Shown: positions 54,690-64,000 of the stretch, piece after piece | Layout of the letters: each line of letters opens with the position of its first letter | How positions within the stretch are numbered: position 1 is the first letter of the stretch | From: Lineus longissimus | Taxonomy: Eukaryota > Nemertea > Pilidiophora > Heteronemertea > Lineidae | DNA length: 64,000 nucleotides | NCBI RefSeq assembly: GCF_910592395.1 | Contig: NC_088316.1 | Coordinates: 7,132,001 to 7,196,000, forward strand | Direction: 5' to 3' | The notes under the pieces: model-generated | Seen by the model: only the letters and a program-made list of their open reading frames with translations | Databases searched by the model: none | Told to the model about the DNA's origin: nothing | Program-made: the position numbers and the translations under genes

Positions 54690-57540
54690 ATTTGTATGAC
54701 TTTATTTTATTTATTTATTCGTGTAAAATACATGTACAATATTTGATATAACATGACAAGACATTGGATTATGAACAAAATAAAACGTACATGCATTACA
54801 CTGGTAACCATGTAGGTCGAGACCTATTATATGGCACCAGATAATATGGGTTGTGTCGTCGGGGTGCCGGCGACATGCGCACTAAGTGGGCCGACAGTTT
54901 GCACAACGGCAGAAAGTGACGAAAGTGCACATGTCGTCGACATCCAAACGATCCAACCTGTCAAAATAATAAACATTAAGGGACGATTTAAAATGCATTT
55001 TTTTCAAATTATGTAATTGGACCGGGAGGCTGTTCCACAGCTTCGGTGTCCTCACCCAGTATGAGGCACCGAACGTCTCCGAGTGGAATCTCGGCTGCGC
55101 CAGTCGTAAACCGTCGCCCCTTACAGCCGGGGTTATATAAAAACGTGCATTAAAATCCAGGACATTATAATAAGAATCGTGCATAAAAACTAGATCCTTG
55201 ATTTCCCGACGGTACGACAGGGGCAGCAGAGACAACGCTCGCAGACGCTCCACATATGGCATATCAGGGCCTAAAATGTGACGAGTCACCCTCCGCTGGA
55301 CACGCTCTAAAGTTTCAAGATCACGTCGCACATGTGTGTCGAATACCACCGTACCATATTCAAGGCGACTACGCACAAGTGATTTATACAACATGATATT
55401 CAAATTAACGTCTGCAGTACGCCCGCATACACGCCTGATCATACCCCACATTCTACTTGCACTGCTTGCAATACCATTGACATGAGATGACCATGACAGG
55501 TCCGAAGAAAAGACAATACCAAGATCCTTGAATTTATCAACCCGACACAATGCAAAACCATTGATATTGTAAAAGAAGTGTGTCGGATTTAACTTCCTAG
55601 TAACACTCATGACCATGCATTTGCTTGGGCTAAATGTCATGCCCCACCGTTTACTCCAAGCGTACAATTTATCAAGGTCGGTCTGAAGTAGCAGACAGTC
55701 GGTTACAGACTCTATCTCCCTACACATTTTGGAATCATCAGCAAAAAGATCCATGGCAGTACCGTCACTAACGACCTCAGCAATATCATTTACGTACAAT
55801 AAGAATAAAAGAGGGCCTAAAATTGACCCTTGCGGCACACCAGACAGTACATCTAAAAGTGATGACTCCGAGCCATTAATCACAACTCTCTGCTTCCTAT
55901 TTGTAAGATACGACGTTAACCAACTCAGAAGACGTCCACAGATTCCAAAGGAACGAATCTTATGTAATAAGAGGCAATGGGGAACGGAATCGAAAGCTTT
56001 AGCAAAATCCAAATATATAACATCAGTTTGACCCCCACTATCTAAGACCTGGCCCAGTCTATGCTGGAACTGAACAAGCTGAGTGGCCGTTGACCGCCTG
56101 TTACAGAAGCCATGCTGGCCTTTATAGACTGACGGACTTAAGACTGGATAGATACTGTTATAAATGCAACGTTCCATTACTTTAGAAACCACAGATAGGA
56201 GAGACACGGGTCTATAATTTGAAATCAAATGCTTGTCTCCCTTCTTGTACACTGGCACAACGTTAGCGATTTTCCAATCGTTTGGTAAAACACCTGTCTG
56301 CATTGAAACGTTGAATAAAAATGCGAGTGAAGAACACAGTGTAGAGGCACACTCCCTCAGAACACGATTAGAGACCCTGTCAGGCCCACAGGCCTTAGTC
56401 TTGTCCAGCCTGTTTAATACCGATTTCACCTCAACTGCTGTAAAGTTAACAGAATCAAGGTTATAATTATCATACATGGTAACATCAGGTTTTCTCAAGT
56501 CGTTGTGATGAGAAAAATTGGAATAAAAATAACTATTGAAGGCTTTTGCCTTGCGCAGAGGAGTCACAAAAGACTCATTGCCCAGCTTCGCTGTCTCTGG
56601 TACAGAGTTTGATTTGGTTTTTGCGTGATAGAAGTTCCAAAAACGTTTTGGGTTTCTACGCACTTCTGATCCAAGATTGTTTACATTCGCTTTGTATTTG
56701 TCACGGGTCAAATTTCTGAGTTCATTGCGCAGGCGCCGGTATTTCCTCCAACAAGAGTCACTGTTCCTGTTTTTTGCGCAGCGGCGGGCAGCATTCACTT
56801 TTGTTGACATGCGTCTCACTTCGCGGTCAATCCATGGCGGATAGCTTTTGTCACGAATAGTTTTCCGCGGAATAAAGCGGTCTAATCCAGTGTTATACAC
56901 ACCTAGCCACTCTGAACACAAATTGTCAATGCCGTCCTGGCCATTTTGCAAACAGAAATCAGAGTTGGGACCAAGCTCGTCACAAAGGAATGACCTTAGA
57001 CCTGTGTAGTCCGCACGCGTAAAGTCATAAACAACGCGCGAAATTCCAACACGACGGGGCATTCTAGTACGGAAATTCGACACTACGGGAAAATGATCAG
57101 AATCGTACATTCCTGGCCATGTTTCCGTGTCACTGAATCGCTCTGGTTGATTTGTCAGGATTAAGTCGAGTATGTTTCCATGCTTATGAGTAGGGTTGAG
57201 GACGAGCTGTGTTAGCGAGAAATCGTTCACGATATTACAAAACTCCCCAGACACATGAGAGCCATTGACACTAGACACAGTGTCCCAATTGATGCTCGGA
57301 ATGTTTAGGTCGCCTGAGAGACAAATATTGCTGAATTCTCCTTCACAACTTTTGAGAACGTCCCTGAGGTCCCCCAGGAACGCCATCTGCTCATCGACAT
57401 TATCCGGTGGATTATAGCACACAATAAGAGCAAAAGGCTCGTCAGAATCTGGTTTGACCTCGCACACAAGAATCTCGGAGTTTTCTTTTTCCAGGTCAGT
57501 TCTACGGTACGACGGCATGTCCGATCTACATGCCATTTAT
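54690..57540 (-). mobile_element. 5'-truncated CR1-like LINE with AATAAA-type tail
   Basis: The minus-strand element ends in (aata)n-aaataaag near 54695-54720, has a 3' untranslated stretch of about 170 bp, and carries one uninterrupted ORF2 frame (57536-54882). The 5' junction is near 57535, inside a repeat (ggcagcagctaggtaggcaagataaa, read on the minus strand). The same repeat resumes after the tail as ataaagtcatac...ccaatagggg. The target site can therefore be reconstructed by comparison with 52290-52340. Confidence 0.85.
54882..57536 (-). CDS. LINE ORF2: partial endonuclease and reverse transcriptase
   Basis: 884 codons without a lesion. The frame opens part-way into the apurinic-type endonuclease, so its first strands are missing, while LSGDLNIPSINW, DLILTN and YDSDHFPV remain (residues about 75-150). 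The RT follows: PVYKKGD..ISNYRPVSLL (about 430), YLDFAKAFDSVPH, SGVPQGSILGPLLF and catalytic FADDSKM (about 610). The C-terminal LWNSLPVQL block is typical of the CR1/jockey group. There is no RNase H. The missing endonuclease N-terminus should prevent target-primed insertion by this copy, although the RT is intact. Confidence 0.92.
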   Translation of the reverse strand: MACRSDMPSYRRTDLEKENSEILVCEVKPDSDEPFALIVCYNPPDNVDEQMAFLGDLRDVLKSCEGEFSNICLSGDLNIPSINWDTVSSVNGSHVSGEFCNIVNDFSLTQLVLNPTHKHGNILDLILTNQPERFSDTETWPGMYDSDHFPVVSNFRTRMPRRVGISRVVYDFTRADYTGLRSFLCDELGPNSDFCLQNGQDGIDNLCSEWLGVYNTGLDRFIPRKTIRDKSYPPWIDREVRRMSTKVNAARRCAKNRNSDSCWRKYRRLRNELRNLTRDKYKANVNNLGSEVRRNPKRFWNFYHAKTKSNSVPETAKLGNESFVTPLRKAKAFNSYFYSNFSHHNDLRKPDVTMYDNYNLDSVNFTAVEVKSVLNRLDKTKACGPDRVSNRVLRECASTLCSSLAFLFNVSMQTGVLPNDWKIANVVPVYKKGDKHLISNYRPVSLLSVVSKVMERCIYNSIYPVLSPSVYKGQHGFCNRRSTATQLVQFQHRLGQVLDSGGQTDVIYLDFAKAFDSVPHCLLLHKIRSFGICGRLLSWLTSYLTNRKQRVVINGSESSLLDVLSGVPQGSILGPLLFLLYVNDIAEVVSDGTAMDLFADDSKMCREIESVTDCLLLQTDLDKLYAWSKRWGMTFSPSKCMVMSVTRKLNPTHFFYNINGFALCRVDKFKDLGIVFSSDLSWSSHVNGIASSASRMWGMIRRVCGRTADVNLNIMLYKSLVRSRLEYGTVVFDTHVRRDLETLERVQRRVTRHILGPDMPYVERLRALSLLPLSYRREIKDLVFMHDSYYNVLDFNARFYITPAVRGDGLRLAQPRFHSETFGASYWVRTPKLWNSLPVQLHNLKKMHFKSSLNVYYFDRLDRLDVDDMCTFVTFCRCANCRPT

Positions 57541-57590
57541 CTTGCCTACCTAGCTGCTGCCTATAGTCTCCCTTTAACTGCGGAGCACTT
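57541..57590 (-). repeat. Copy of the 'aggcagca-gctaggtaggcaa' repeat interrupted by the LINE
   Basis: The complement reads aaagggagactataggcagc, then agctaggtaggcaagataaa. Related copies at 25020, 52275 and 53460 begin aaaggggcactat and continue uninterrupted. Confidence 0.7.
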
Positions 57591-57789
57591 CAAAGTCGAT
57601 AAAATGCCATGTTCCACCTTTTAATGTGTTCAGACAGCCATTTTCAAAATAATCAAGTCAGGACACTGCCTTCTAGTCTCATAATAAATTTTGCTTTCCT
57701 CAATAATAACATTTCTTCTTCTTCAATGCTTTCATCATTCCAAACTTCTCCTCCTCTGACTTTTACAGGGGTACAGTCATGGCAATCAA

Positions 57790-57877
57790 AACCCAAATAC
57801 TGAGACCAAATGCCTGTTGACTGTGCTTTAAGAGAGACTGGCGCCATGCCTAGTCTCTCTTAAAGCACAGTCAACAG
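57790..57877. repeat. Right direct repeat and perfect 26-bp hairpin
   Basis: 57790-57847 repeats 54603-54658. 57814-57839 (ctgttgactgtgctttaaga, then gagact) and 57852-57877 are exact complements around a 12-nt loop, ggcgccatgcct. Confidence 0.85.
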
Positions 57878-58077
57878 ACACCAACCCCCTCAGACTCAGA
57901 AACCACAAACGCCCAACCCTTCCTGCTACCTTAATACTTCTGGATTCGGTATAAATTACCTTTATACCGTTCTAGCGAAACCGGTGATTTGTATCGACAT
58001 CGATGCGCTACAACCAAAGCGATACAGCTACGCCGCATTAGAATTGCAGTGTGACCTCTTTATTAGTTTATTCATCC

Positions 58078-58150
58078 ACATATCGTCTTATTTTACTGGT
58101 GGCGGCCTCTAGTCAGCCTCGTGAAGCCACCAGTAAAATAGACGATATGT
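58078..58150. repeat. Hairpin with ~25-bp arms
   Basis: acatatcgtct-attttactgg-tggc at 58078 faces gccaccagtaaaata-gacgatatgt ending at 58150. One base is bulged in the left arm. The loop is about 22 nt. Confidence 0.8.
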
Positions 58151-61100
58151 CACGCACAAGAATAGTAGCGTGAAGAATACATCGATTCGATAGATTATGA
58201 ATCGAGGATTAAGTAGAACTACTTAGTTTGAGCAAATGTGTATTTATTGGGTAGATTTTGATGTTTACATTTTCAACTTTGAGGTTACTGGGACACGCTG
58301 ATGCAGTACCTGTTTATATATACTTACTAGTACCAATTTATGGGGTTTTTATATGAGACCTTGATATCTGGCAATTTTTTAAAACCCAGTTATGTGGCAT
58401 ATATATATATGCATATATACTAGAAACGTCCACAGTGTGTATATGCCTCGGAGTAATGCAAGTGTCAAATATACCACGTTTTGGACACTAACTATTTCAC
58501 TAGCTGCTGTTCGAGACAGTGAATTGTGTAAATATATTTCATTGTTTCCAAAATAGGAAAACCTCACCTTCTCAAGGCGCTGTAATTGTTGGGTGTCACC
58601 TACCACTTTTATTGATTAATCTGTAAAAATATTGTATTTGTATTCTGCACCATTTTCTCCTGTTGTATGTCTTCTTGTCTTATCTGTCTGCACTGTATTT
58701 TCAACCGATATAAATGTATCTATATGTCCAATAAACTTAATTTGAATTATGAATTTTTGATTTTTTTGTTGAGAACCGGAACCTTATGAGGAAATGCTAT
58801 CTGTGACAAAAGACAAGTATAAAGACGGCCTAACTCTACCCTCGGGTTCTTCCTACATTGAGCCACTTTGAACTGTATTACACGCCAAGACCCGACTGAA
58901 TTTCCTTTTCCGACGATAAAGAAGAATATCCAGAATTTTGCAGTTAAGGCGTACCGATAAAATATATATACCCCAGTATCAAAATTGCCTCCTCACTGAA
59001 AACACTTGGATATATAATATAATGTGCCATGTATGTTTGCACACAAGGTTATGGTTAGTGTGATGTGCTGCCATCAGACTGAGATAGTAGAACTAATTAA
59101 ACGTAAAAATTGTTGGGCTATGTTACTCTAAGGCTATATATCATACTGGTAGGCCGCCGCCTACCATATAAATCTATATATCAAGCCTGCATAAACGTAT
59201 GCCTCACAATGATATAGCATGCCACTATCAAAACACATCAACATATAGGCCATAATTATATATGGACTACAGTTTCCATCCGAACAATTTGTTTGGATAA
59301 GAACTTATTTCTAGTCTGTTTGACCATAATGTGCTGCCATCTGGCTGAGGACAGAGGTAGCTGAACTCAGTAACAAGTTTGCCTGAATGTGGACGTCACC
59401 CCAAGGTCCTGCGAGAGAACTCAATGTTTTTCCTCTTAAAGGGCGCAGCCAAACAACTCAATAATAGCCATAGTCAAAATAAAAACCCAATTAGTTGGCT
59501 CCCTAATCAACAAAACTTGGGAGGAATGATACAGAGGTTATCACTCCAGGAAGGACAAAGAGTCCTGGTTATCAATCAGGAAAGTAATTCATCAATAATT
59601 ATCATTCTTCTCTTTCACAGGAATTAGGGTGGTAAAACAGTGGGCATGTGTTAGAAGTTGTTGGCCATGACATGACAGTAAAACTTCAATGCATTTCATA
59701 AACATTGCCTCTAACACAGGTGTGTCCCAGCCAGGTTTTCAGTAGGACATATGCGTGGGAGTTCTCAGGCTTTGGGGTCGAATCCCAAACAAGTGCACAT
59801 GGTCTGGAATGGATCCCCTGCACTATTTGTTTCCAACACCGCTTTCTATCTTCCATTGAGGCTATATTTATCATTGTACAGGACTGGACAAACTCTGGAC
59901 ACAAGAAATCAATGAACAGCATTTATTATCAAATTAAAGCTTTTACATGTATATCACGTACATGTAGATTGCACATCTGACATATCTTAAGCAAACAGGA
60001 TTAAATCATCCTAATATCAAGCATTTGAGGTGGCACTGTCTGTATTTAAGATGGCACTTGGCCCAATATTCTCAGGACAATCGATGGTCTTACTCCACTG
60101 ACCAGCAGGACACTGCTACTTTAATTGGAAGCTGCGCAACAAAATGATTGGTAATAGACTGGACGAAACCAGAGCACACAGTCGAATATTGAATCTCCAA
60201 TATGATAAAATGAACACAACCTTTTTGGAGCGAGCAACAGATGACAGGGCTTTCATAACCTGCTTATAGACGTGATTTGAAAATGCGCGCATGAAATTCA
60301 GAAGTACTTGCCAAGTAAGCTCTCATTAACTTCCTCACGTTGTAATCCAACAAATCAGGATAAAATTGACCCTTGCTTATCACAAATGTAATGACAAAAC
60401 ATCATCCACAAAATAATTCAGCAACATACTCTGTGCTTATTAAACAAGCCTATTATAAACCAAGAACTATTTGTGTGCCTTTTTATGTGTTTTGGGTTTC
60501 AATAATTGTGAATTACATGTAAAGTTCTATGCAAAAAGTAAGATCAAATGGAATGAAACTGAACCCTATCTCCAAAACACTATCCTAAATAGAAAAAAAA
60601 TTGAAAAAATGCTAAAGGTTATGCACATTTCTTGGTTTACAGTATTGTTATAATTACTCAAAAATAATGGAAGCATTTGGCTTTTTGTTGATGACGTATT
60701 AGGAGACTGGAGTATGCGACTTGCATACCATGTTTGAGACACACCACATCATCGATGACGTGACCACACACATTAGGCCACGAACACATCACTTCTAGTG
60801 GCAAAGACAGGTAAGTGATACCAATACCAAAATTACTTAGGTGAGAAACACAGCTTTGTGTCAGGATTACAATGTTTTTAAGTTCAATGTAAACAAAACC
60901 CATTAGAAGATATTCACAGCAGCAGCACCAAGTATGGGGGGGGTCGAAAATCTGTGAAAGAATATTTTAGCAACTTACAGACACCTGGCGAAATTTGTAA
61001 ACATGTTCTGCAAAAGAAATTTTCACGGAATACATTATTTCCCACCAGAGAAATATGCCCCACAACAAAGGTTTCATTTTAAGAATACTCCACAACTTGA

Positions 61101-61190
61101 TAGTAGAACAAGACGTTGGAACTTCCTTGATTGAGCTGAATGTGGATGTAACACACTTTAGATATACCTGGGGGGGGGGGCTCAGTTAGC
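58151..61190. other. No gene seen
   Basis: AT-rich sequence with only short frames. Near 58720-58740, aataaacttaatttgaatt could be a retroposon tail. A G10 run lies near 61170, just beyond the stop of the recombinase gene. Confidence 0.4.
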
Positions 61191-61194
61191 AAAT

Positions 61195-63796
61195 CTAATC
61201 TTTGTTATTGTCTGCTCTCATAGCCTCGGTGGACTTTGGCAAGACGACTTTCTGTTTTCCCGTCACCAGGTTGTTCATCTTTGTTCTTATCTGAGCTGGA
61301 GTCCTTGTTCCTCCAAGTTTTTCAGCAACAGCTGCTATTTCAGACCCTGGGGGATTCTTCTTTGCTTTTATGTATTTATCCATGTACCTGAACAATATGC
61401 CATTTTCTTCTTCAGACCATCTTGCTCTCTTAGTTTTGAACATGCCGTCATCAGTGGAAACCATCTTTCTCTTTTGACTGCCATACTTCTGATCATCTGC
61501 AACCCCAGTAGCTGAGCAGCTTGGTTGTGGTTCTCCATCAAATGGACTGCTTCCATCGACATCATCACAAGTAAGTTCCCTGCTCTCTAACTGGTCACCT
61601 CTTTCCAGCTGATCATTTATGGAAACCGGGGGAGGAAGTTCTTCAATGTTAATGGCATCAAGTTTTTTTCCCTGGAACTTATTGATGACACCATTCTCCA
61701 TGGCAATCAAAACACGTGCAACCTTTGCTCGTTCAAGCACTGAGCTTTGCAATCTGTACACGTCAGTGTGGATGTTGACATTATGGCCCATGTGGTCTGC
61801 TACCATCTTCAATTCATTGGCGGACATGTCAATTATTTGTGCAGTGGTGGCCATGTATTTCCTTAATCCCCTGGTTCGGATACTCCCTGGATTTCTGAGC
61901 ATAGGGCATTTGCTCGTTACCACTCGGATTGCTTCACAGCCATCTATGGGTGAATTAATTTCTCTCGGTCTTGAAAACACATATGGGCTGATGATCTTCC
62001 TCTTTTTTATCAAATACTCAATCTGTTCTACCATGTCTGGAGAAAGTAAGATGAAGACTTTGCGAAGTGACCTGGTACTCTTCCCCCTCACCTCTATCAG
62101 TGCCATTCTTTTTGCCAGGACTCTTTCACTGACATCAAGAGATGCTAGTATTTCTTCATTATCCTTCTCGCTCTTTCTCCCTAGGAAGTCACTCACTTTC
62201 AACTCTTCTACCTCGCTCACTCTGCGCTTATTAAACAAGACAATTCTTGTCAACACTAGCTGACTTAGCCATTTCAGATCATCATTAGATTGGTTTGTCC
62301 TCTGCATGGCTTTGCATATAACTGTGGAGAGCCAGTCTTTCAGCCTGACCAAATCCGTTGTAGAAGGAATATTTTCGGACTTATTGATCTTGAGCAACTT
62401 CTGTTTTCTCACACTAACAGAAGCTACATGATTATTCCAATGAGCTTCATATTCTTCCTTGAAGCATCTGGCTTCTCGCTGCATTTCCTCCGAGTCTTCT
62501 CTCATGCCCAAGCTAATCTTAAGAAGATTAGCCTGTTTGATGTAATGGCCGAGCACAATTGCAAGCTGTGGGGAACCACTCTCTGCTGCAAGCTGCTTAA
62601 CAGTTTTCACAACTAATTTGAAATGTTTAGCACTTAAAAAGTAGGTTAATGGTTTCCGAAGAGCCCCCAATCCTTCATTAAGGGCTTTCAGTAGTCTGCC
62701 AAGAGATCGCACCTTTTGGCGAATGTTCATGAGATCTTTTCTCCTCTGGTCTTCGATTTCACCCACTTTACTCAGAACAGATGCAGCAAATTCCCTTATC
62801 AAGGGATCATCAAAGCATATCTTCCTAATCCCTGGGTTAGATTTGGTTTCTTTCATGGCATTGATGAGATCATCAATCATTTCACTTTCTTCGTCAGTTG
62901 AAGATGTGCGCAGAAATGGTTCAAGCATGATTCTTGCATTTCGGAGACAGTTTGTTTCAGGTTGTTCTCCACGTGGTCTGATGGGACAGTTTTTCATATG
63001 AAGCCATAGAGAATCCTTCAAAAAGAAGCCCACGCAGTATTCACATGGCAAAAAATCGTGCGCTTTTCTGTCACGTTTTTCACTTGGCCGCCTGGAAACA
63101 ACAAATTCTCCCTCACCCAATTCAATGCACTTTGCATTGTGCTTGAAGTTCCCCCTATTCTGCAAAAGAAGGAGGGCATTTTTTCTTTCAACAGATTTGA
63201 CAGGAGCCATGAGTGCTGATTTTACATCCAATTCATTCCAATGAACTGCAAGATAGTGAACTGAAATCTTTGATTGGTATCGCCTCTCGCAATAAAGGCA
63301 ATAGTCACTTTTACTATAATTTCTCTTTTCACTTTTGCTATCGCTGTGCTGCGGAACAGTTATGTGTGCAAACTGCATTTTCACCTTGGCCTTAAGTGCC
63401 TCCCCAACATGATCTTCCGCAGCTTCATTTAAATCCATGTCTACACTGTCTGCACTATTTTCCAAGTCACTGCATTGTCTCTTTATATCGCTTTTACCAT
63501 CTCTGTACCGTGGAACACTTTTCTTTGCCTTACGTTTCTCCCCATGATGATCATCAGCTTCGTTGCAGTCCATGGCTTCATCATCTGCACTATTTTCAAT
63601 GATCACAGTATCAGATTCAGAGTCACCATCCGAGTCCGTTAAATCATCGTTCGGTCCCTGCTTATAATCAGGATCCTTTACAGAATCATCGTCATCATCA
63701 TGTTCATTGTAACCAACTGTTGAACCATCACTCTCTGTGGCATGTCCAGAATCCATTGAGGTTTCAACATCAGGTTCATTATCTTTATTCCAATTA
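61195..63796 (-). CDS. Crypton-like tyrosine recombinase with zinc fingers and C-terminal Myb domain
   Basis: The exon begins at about 63796 (tattgcag| acceptor, in frame through NWNKDNEPDVETS to the first ATG at 63756) and runs about 867 codons without a lesion to TAA at 61195. The N-terminus is acidic. Two finger-like modules follow: CLYCERRY...HYLAVH (about 150-170) and CEYCVGFF...H...C (about 235-255). The catalytic part fits tyrosine recombinases: R in FNKRRVSEVEEL, then RTRGLRKYMATTAQ, DHMGHNVNIH and the putative nucleophile in HTDVYRL. The usual HxxR is replaced by a GLRKY-type box, as in several animal Cryptons. Residues about 765-830 form a Myb/SANT-like domain (ARWSEEENGILFRYM...RTPAQIRTKMNNL). 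Upstream exon(s) should lie beyond the window. No flanking repeats were seen, so a domesticated host gene is possible. Confidence 0.75.
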
Positions 63797-64000
63797 GCTG
63801 CAATACAGTGAAGAAGACAGATTAAAAGACAAGTGCAGAAAAATTACCCAATGAGGTGCAGAGTGATTGCTCAGGATGGGCAAATGAAATAGTTCATTTA
63901 GCTGAAATGGGAACCATTATAATGCCATATTTGCCAGCAAAACTAACCAGCACAAAAATCCACCATTCATTATCAATCTCTGCTCCCTTTTAACTCTTTT

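Noticed and set aside
1-64000. tRNA or rRNA genes
   Set aside because: No cloverleaf with intact A and B boxes, or conserved rRNA stretch, was recognised by reading. A tRNA scan would be decisive and could not be run.

Overview
The window looks like transposon-rich chromosomal DNA from an animal, most likely an aquatic invertebrate. Genes have GT-AG introns, and there are no bacterial-type operons or dense coding. The mobile elements (Ty3/Gypsy, CR1-like LINE, MULE, PIF/Harbinger, pogo-like, CACTA-like, Crypton-like) and a SAMD3-like gene are metazoan families. I cannot name the species from the sequence.

Layout. 1-415 is a tandem repeat. 442-4350 is an element with roughly 850-bp terminal inverted repeats and TTAA flanks; it holds the three-exon tail of a transposase-like gene. 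5.5-17.2 kb (minus strand) carries seven or more exons of a SAMD3-like gene. One of its introns is filled by a young Ty3/Gypsy retrotransposon (9297-16417, matching 359-bp LTRs, 4-bp target duplication). 17.6-20.1 kb is a CACTA-like transposase with a single in-frame TGA. 21476-24122 is a near-perfect palindrome with 1.3-kb arms. 24198-30899 is a complete Mutator-like (MULE) element with terminal inverted repeats, 9-bp target duplications and a multi-exon SWIM-finger transposase.

31.5-32.9 kb holds exons of an unknown gene, interrupted by a 932-bp MITE with a perfect 9-bp target duplication. 33.9-38.0 kb is one very large transposase-like reading frame broken by two poly-A frameshifts and two TAG codons. 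38.7-40.5 kb is inverted and tandem repeats. 40.5-44.4 kb is a reversed copy of the interspersed repeat seen at 1.3-2.4 kb, expanded into units of about 304 bp. 44546-48360 is a pogo-like element containing a nested Harbinger element (45484-48119) with its Myb-like protein and DDE transposase, both frameshifted. 51.3-53.6 kb is a 1.1-kb tandem duplication. 54.7-57.5 kb is a 5'-truncated LINE. 61.2-63.8 kb is an apparently intact Crypton-like tyrosine recombinase with zinc fingers and a C-terminal Myb domain; its upstream exons probably lie beyond the window.

The genes do not form a pathway. The window is a nest of mobile elements around one candidate host gene. The most unusual points are: an inverted template-switch scar in the 5' leader of the Gypsy element that has replaced the start of gag; the complete MULE with serially duplicated 5' exons; a Tudor-like C-terminal module shared by three different transposase-like proteins; and the long palindrome.
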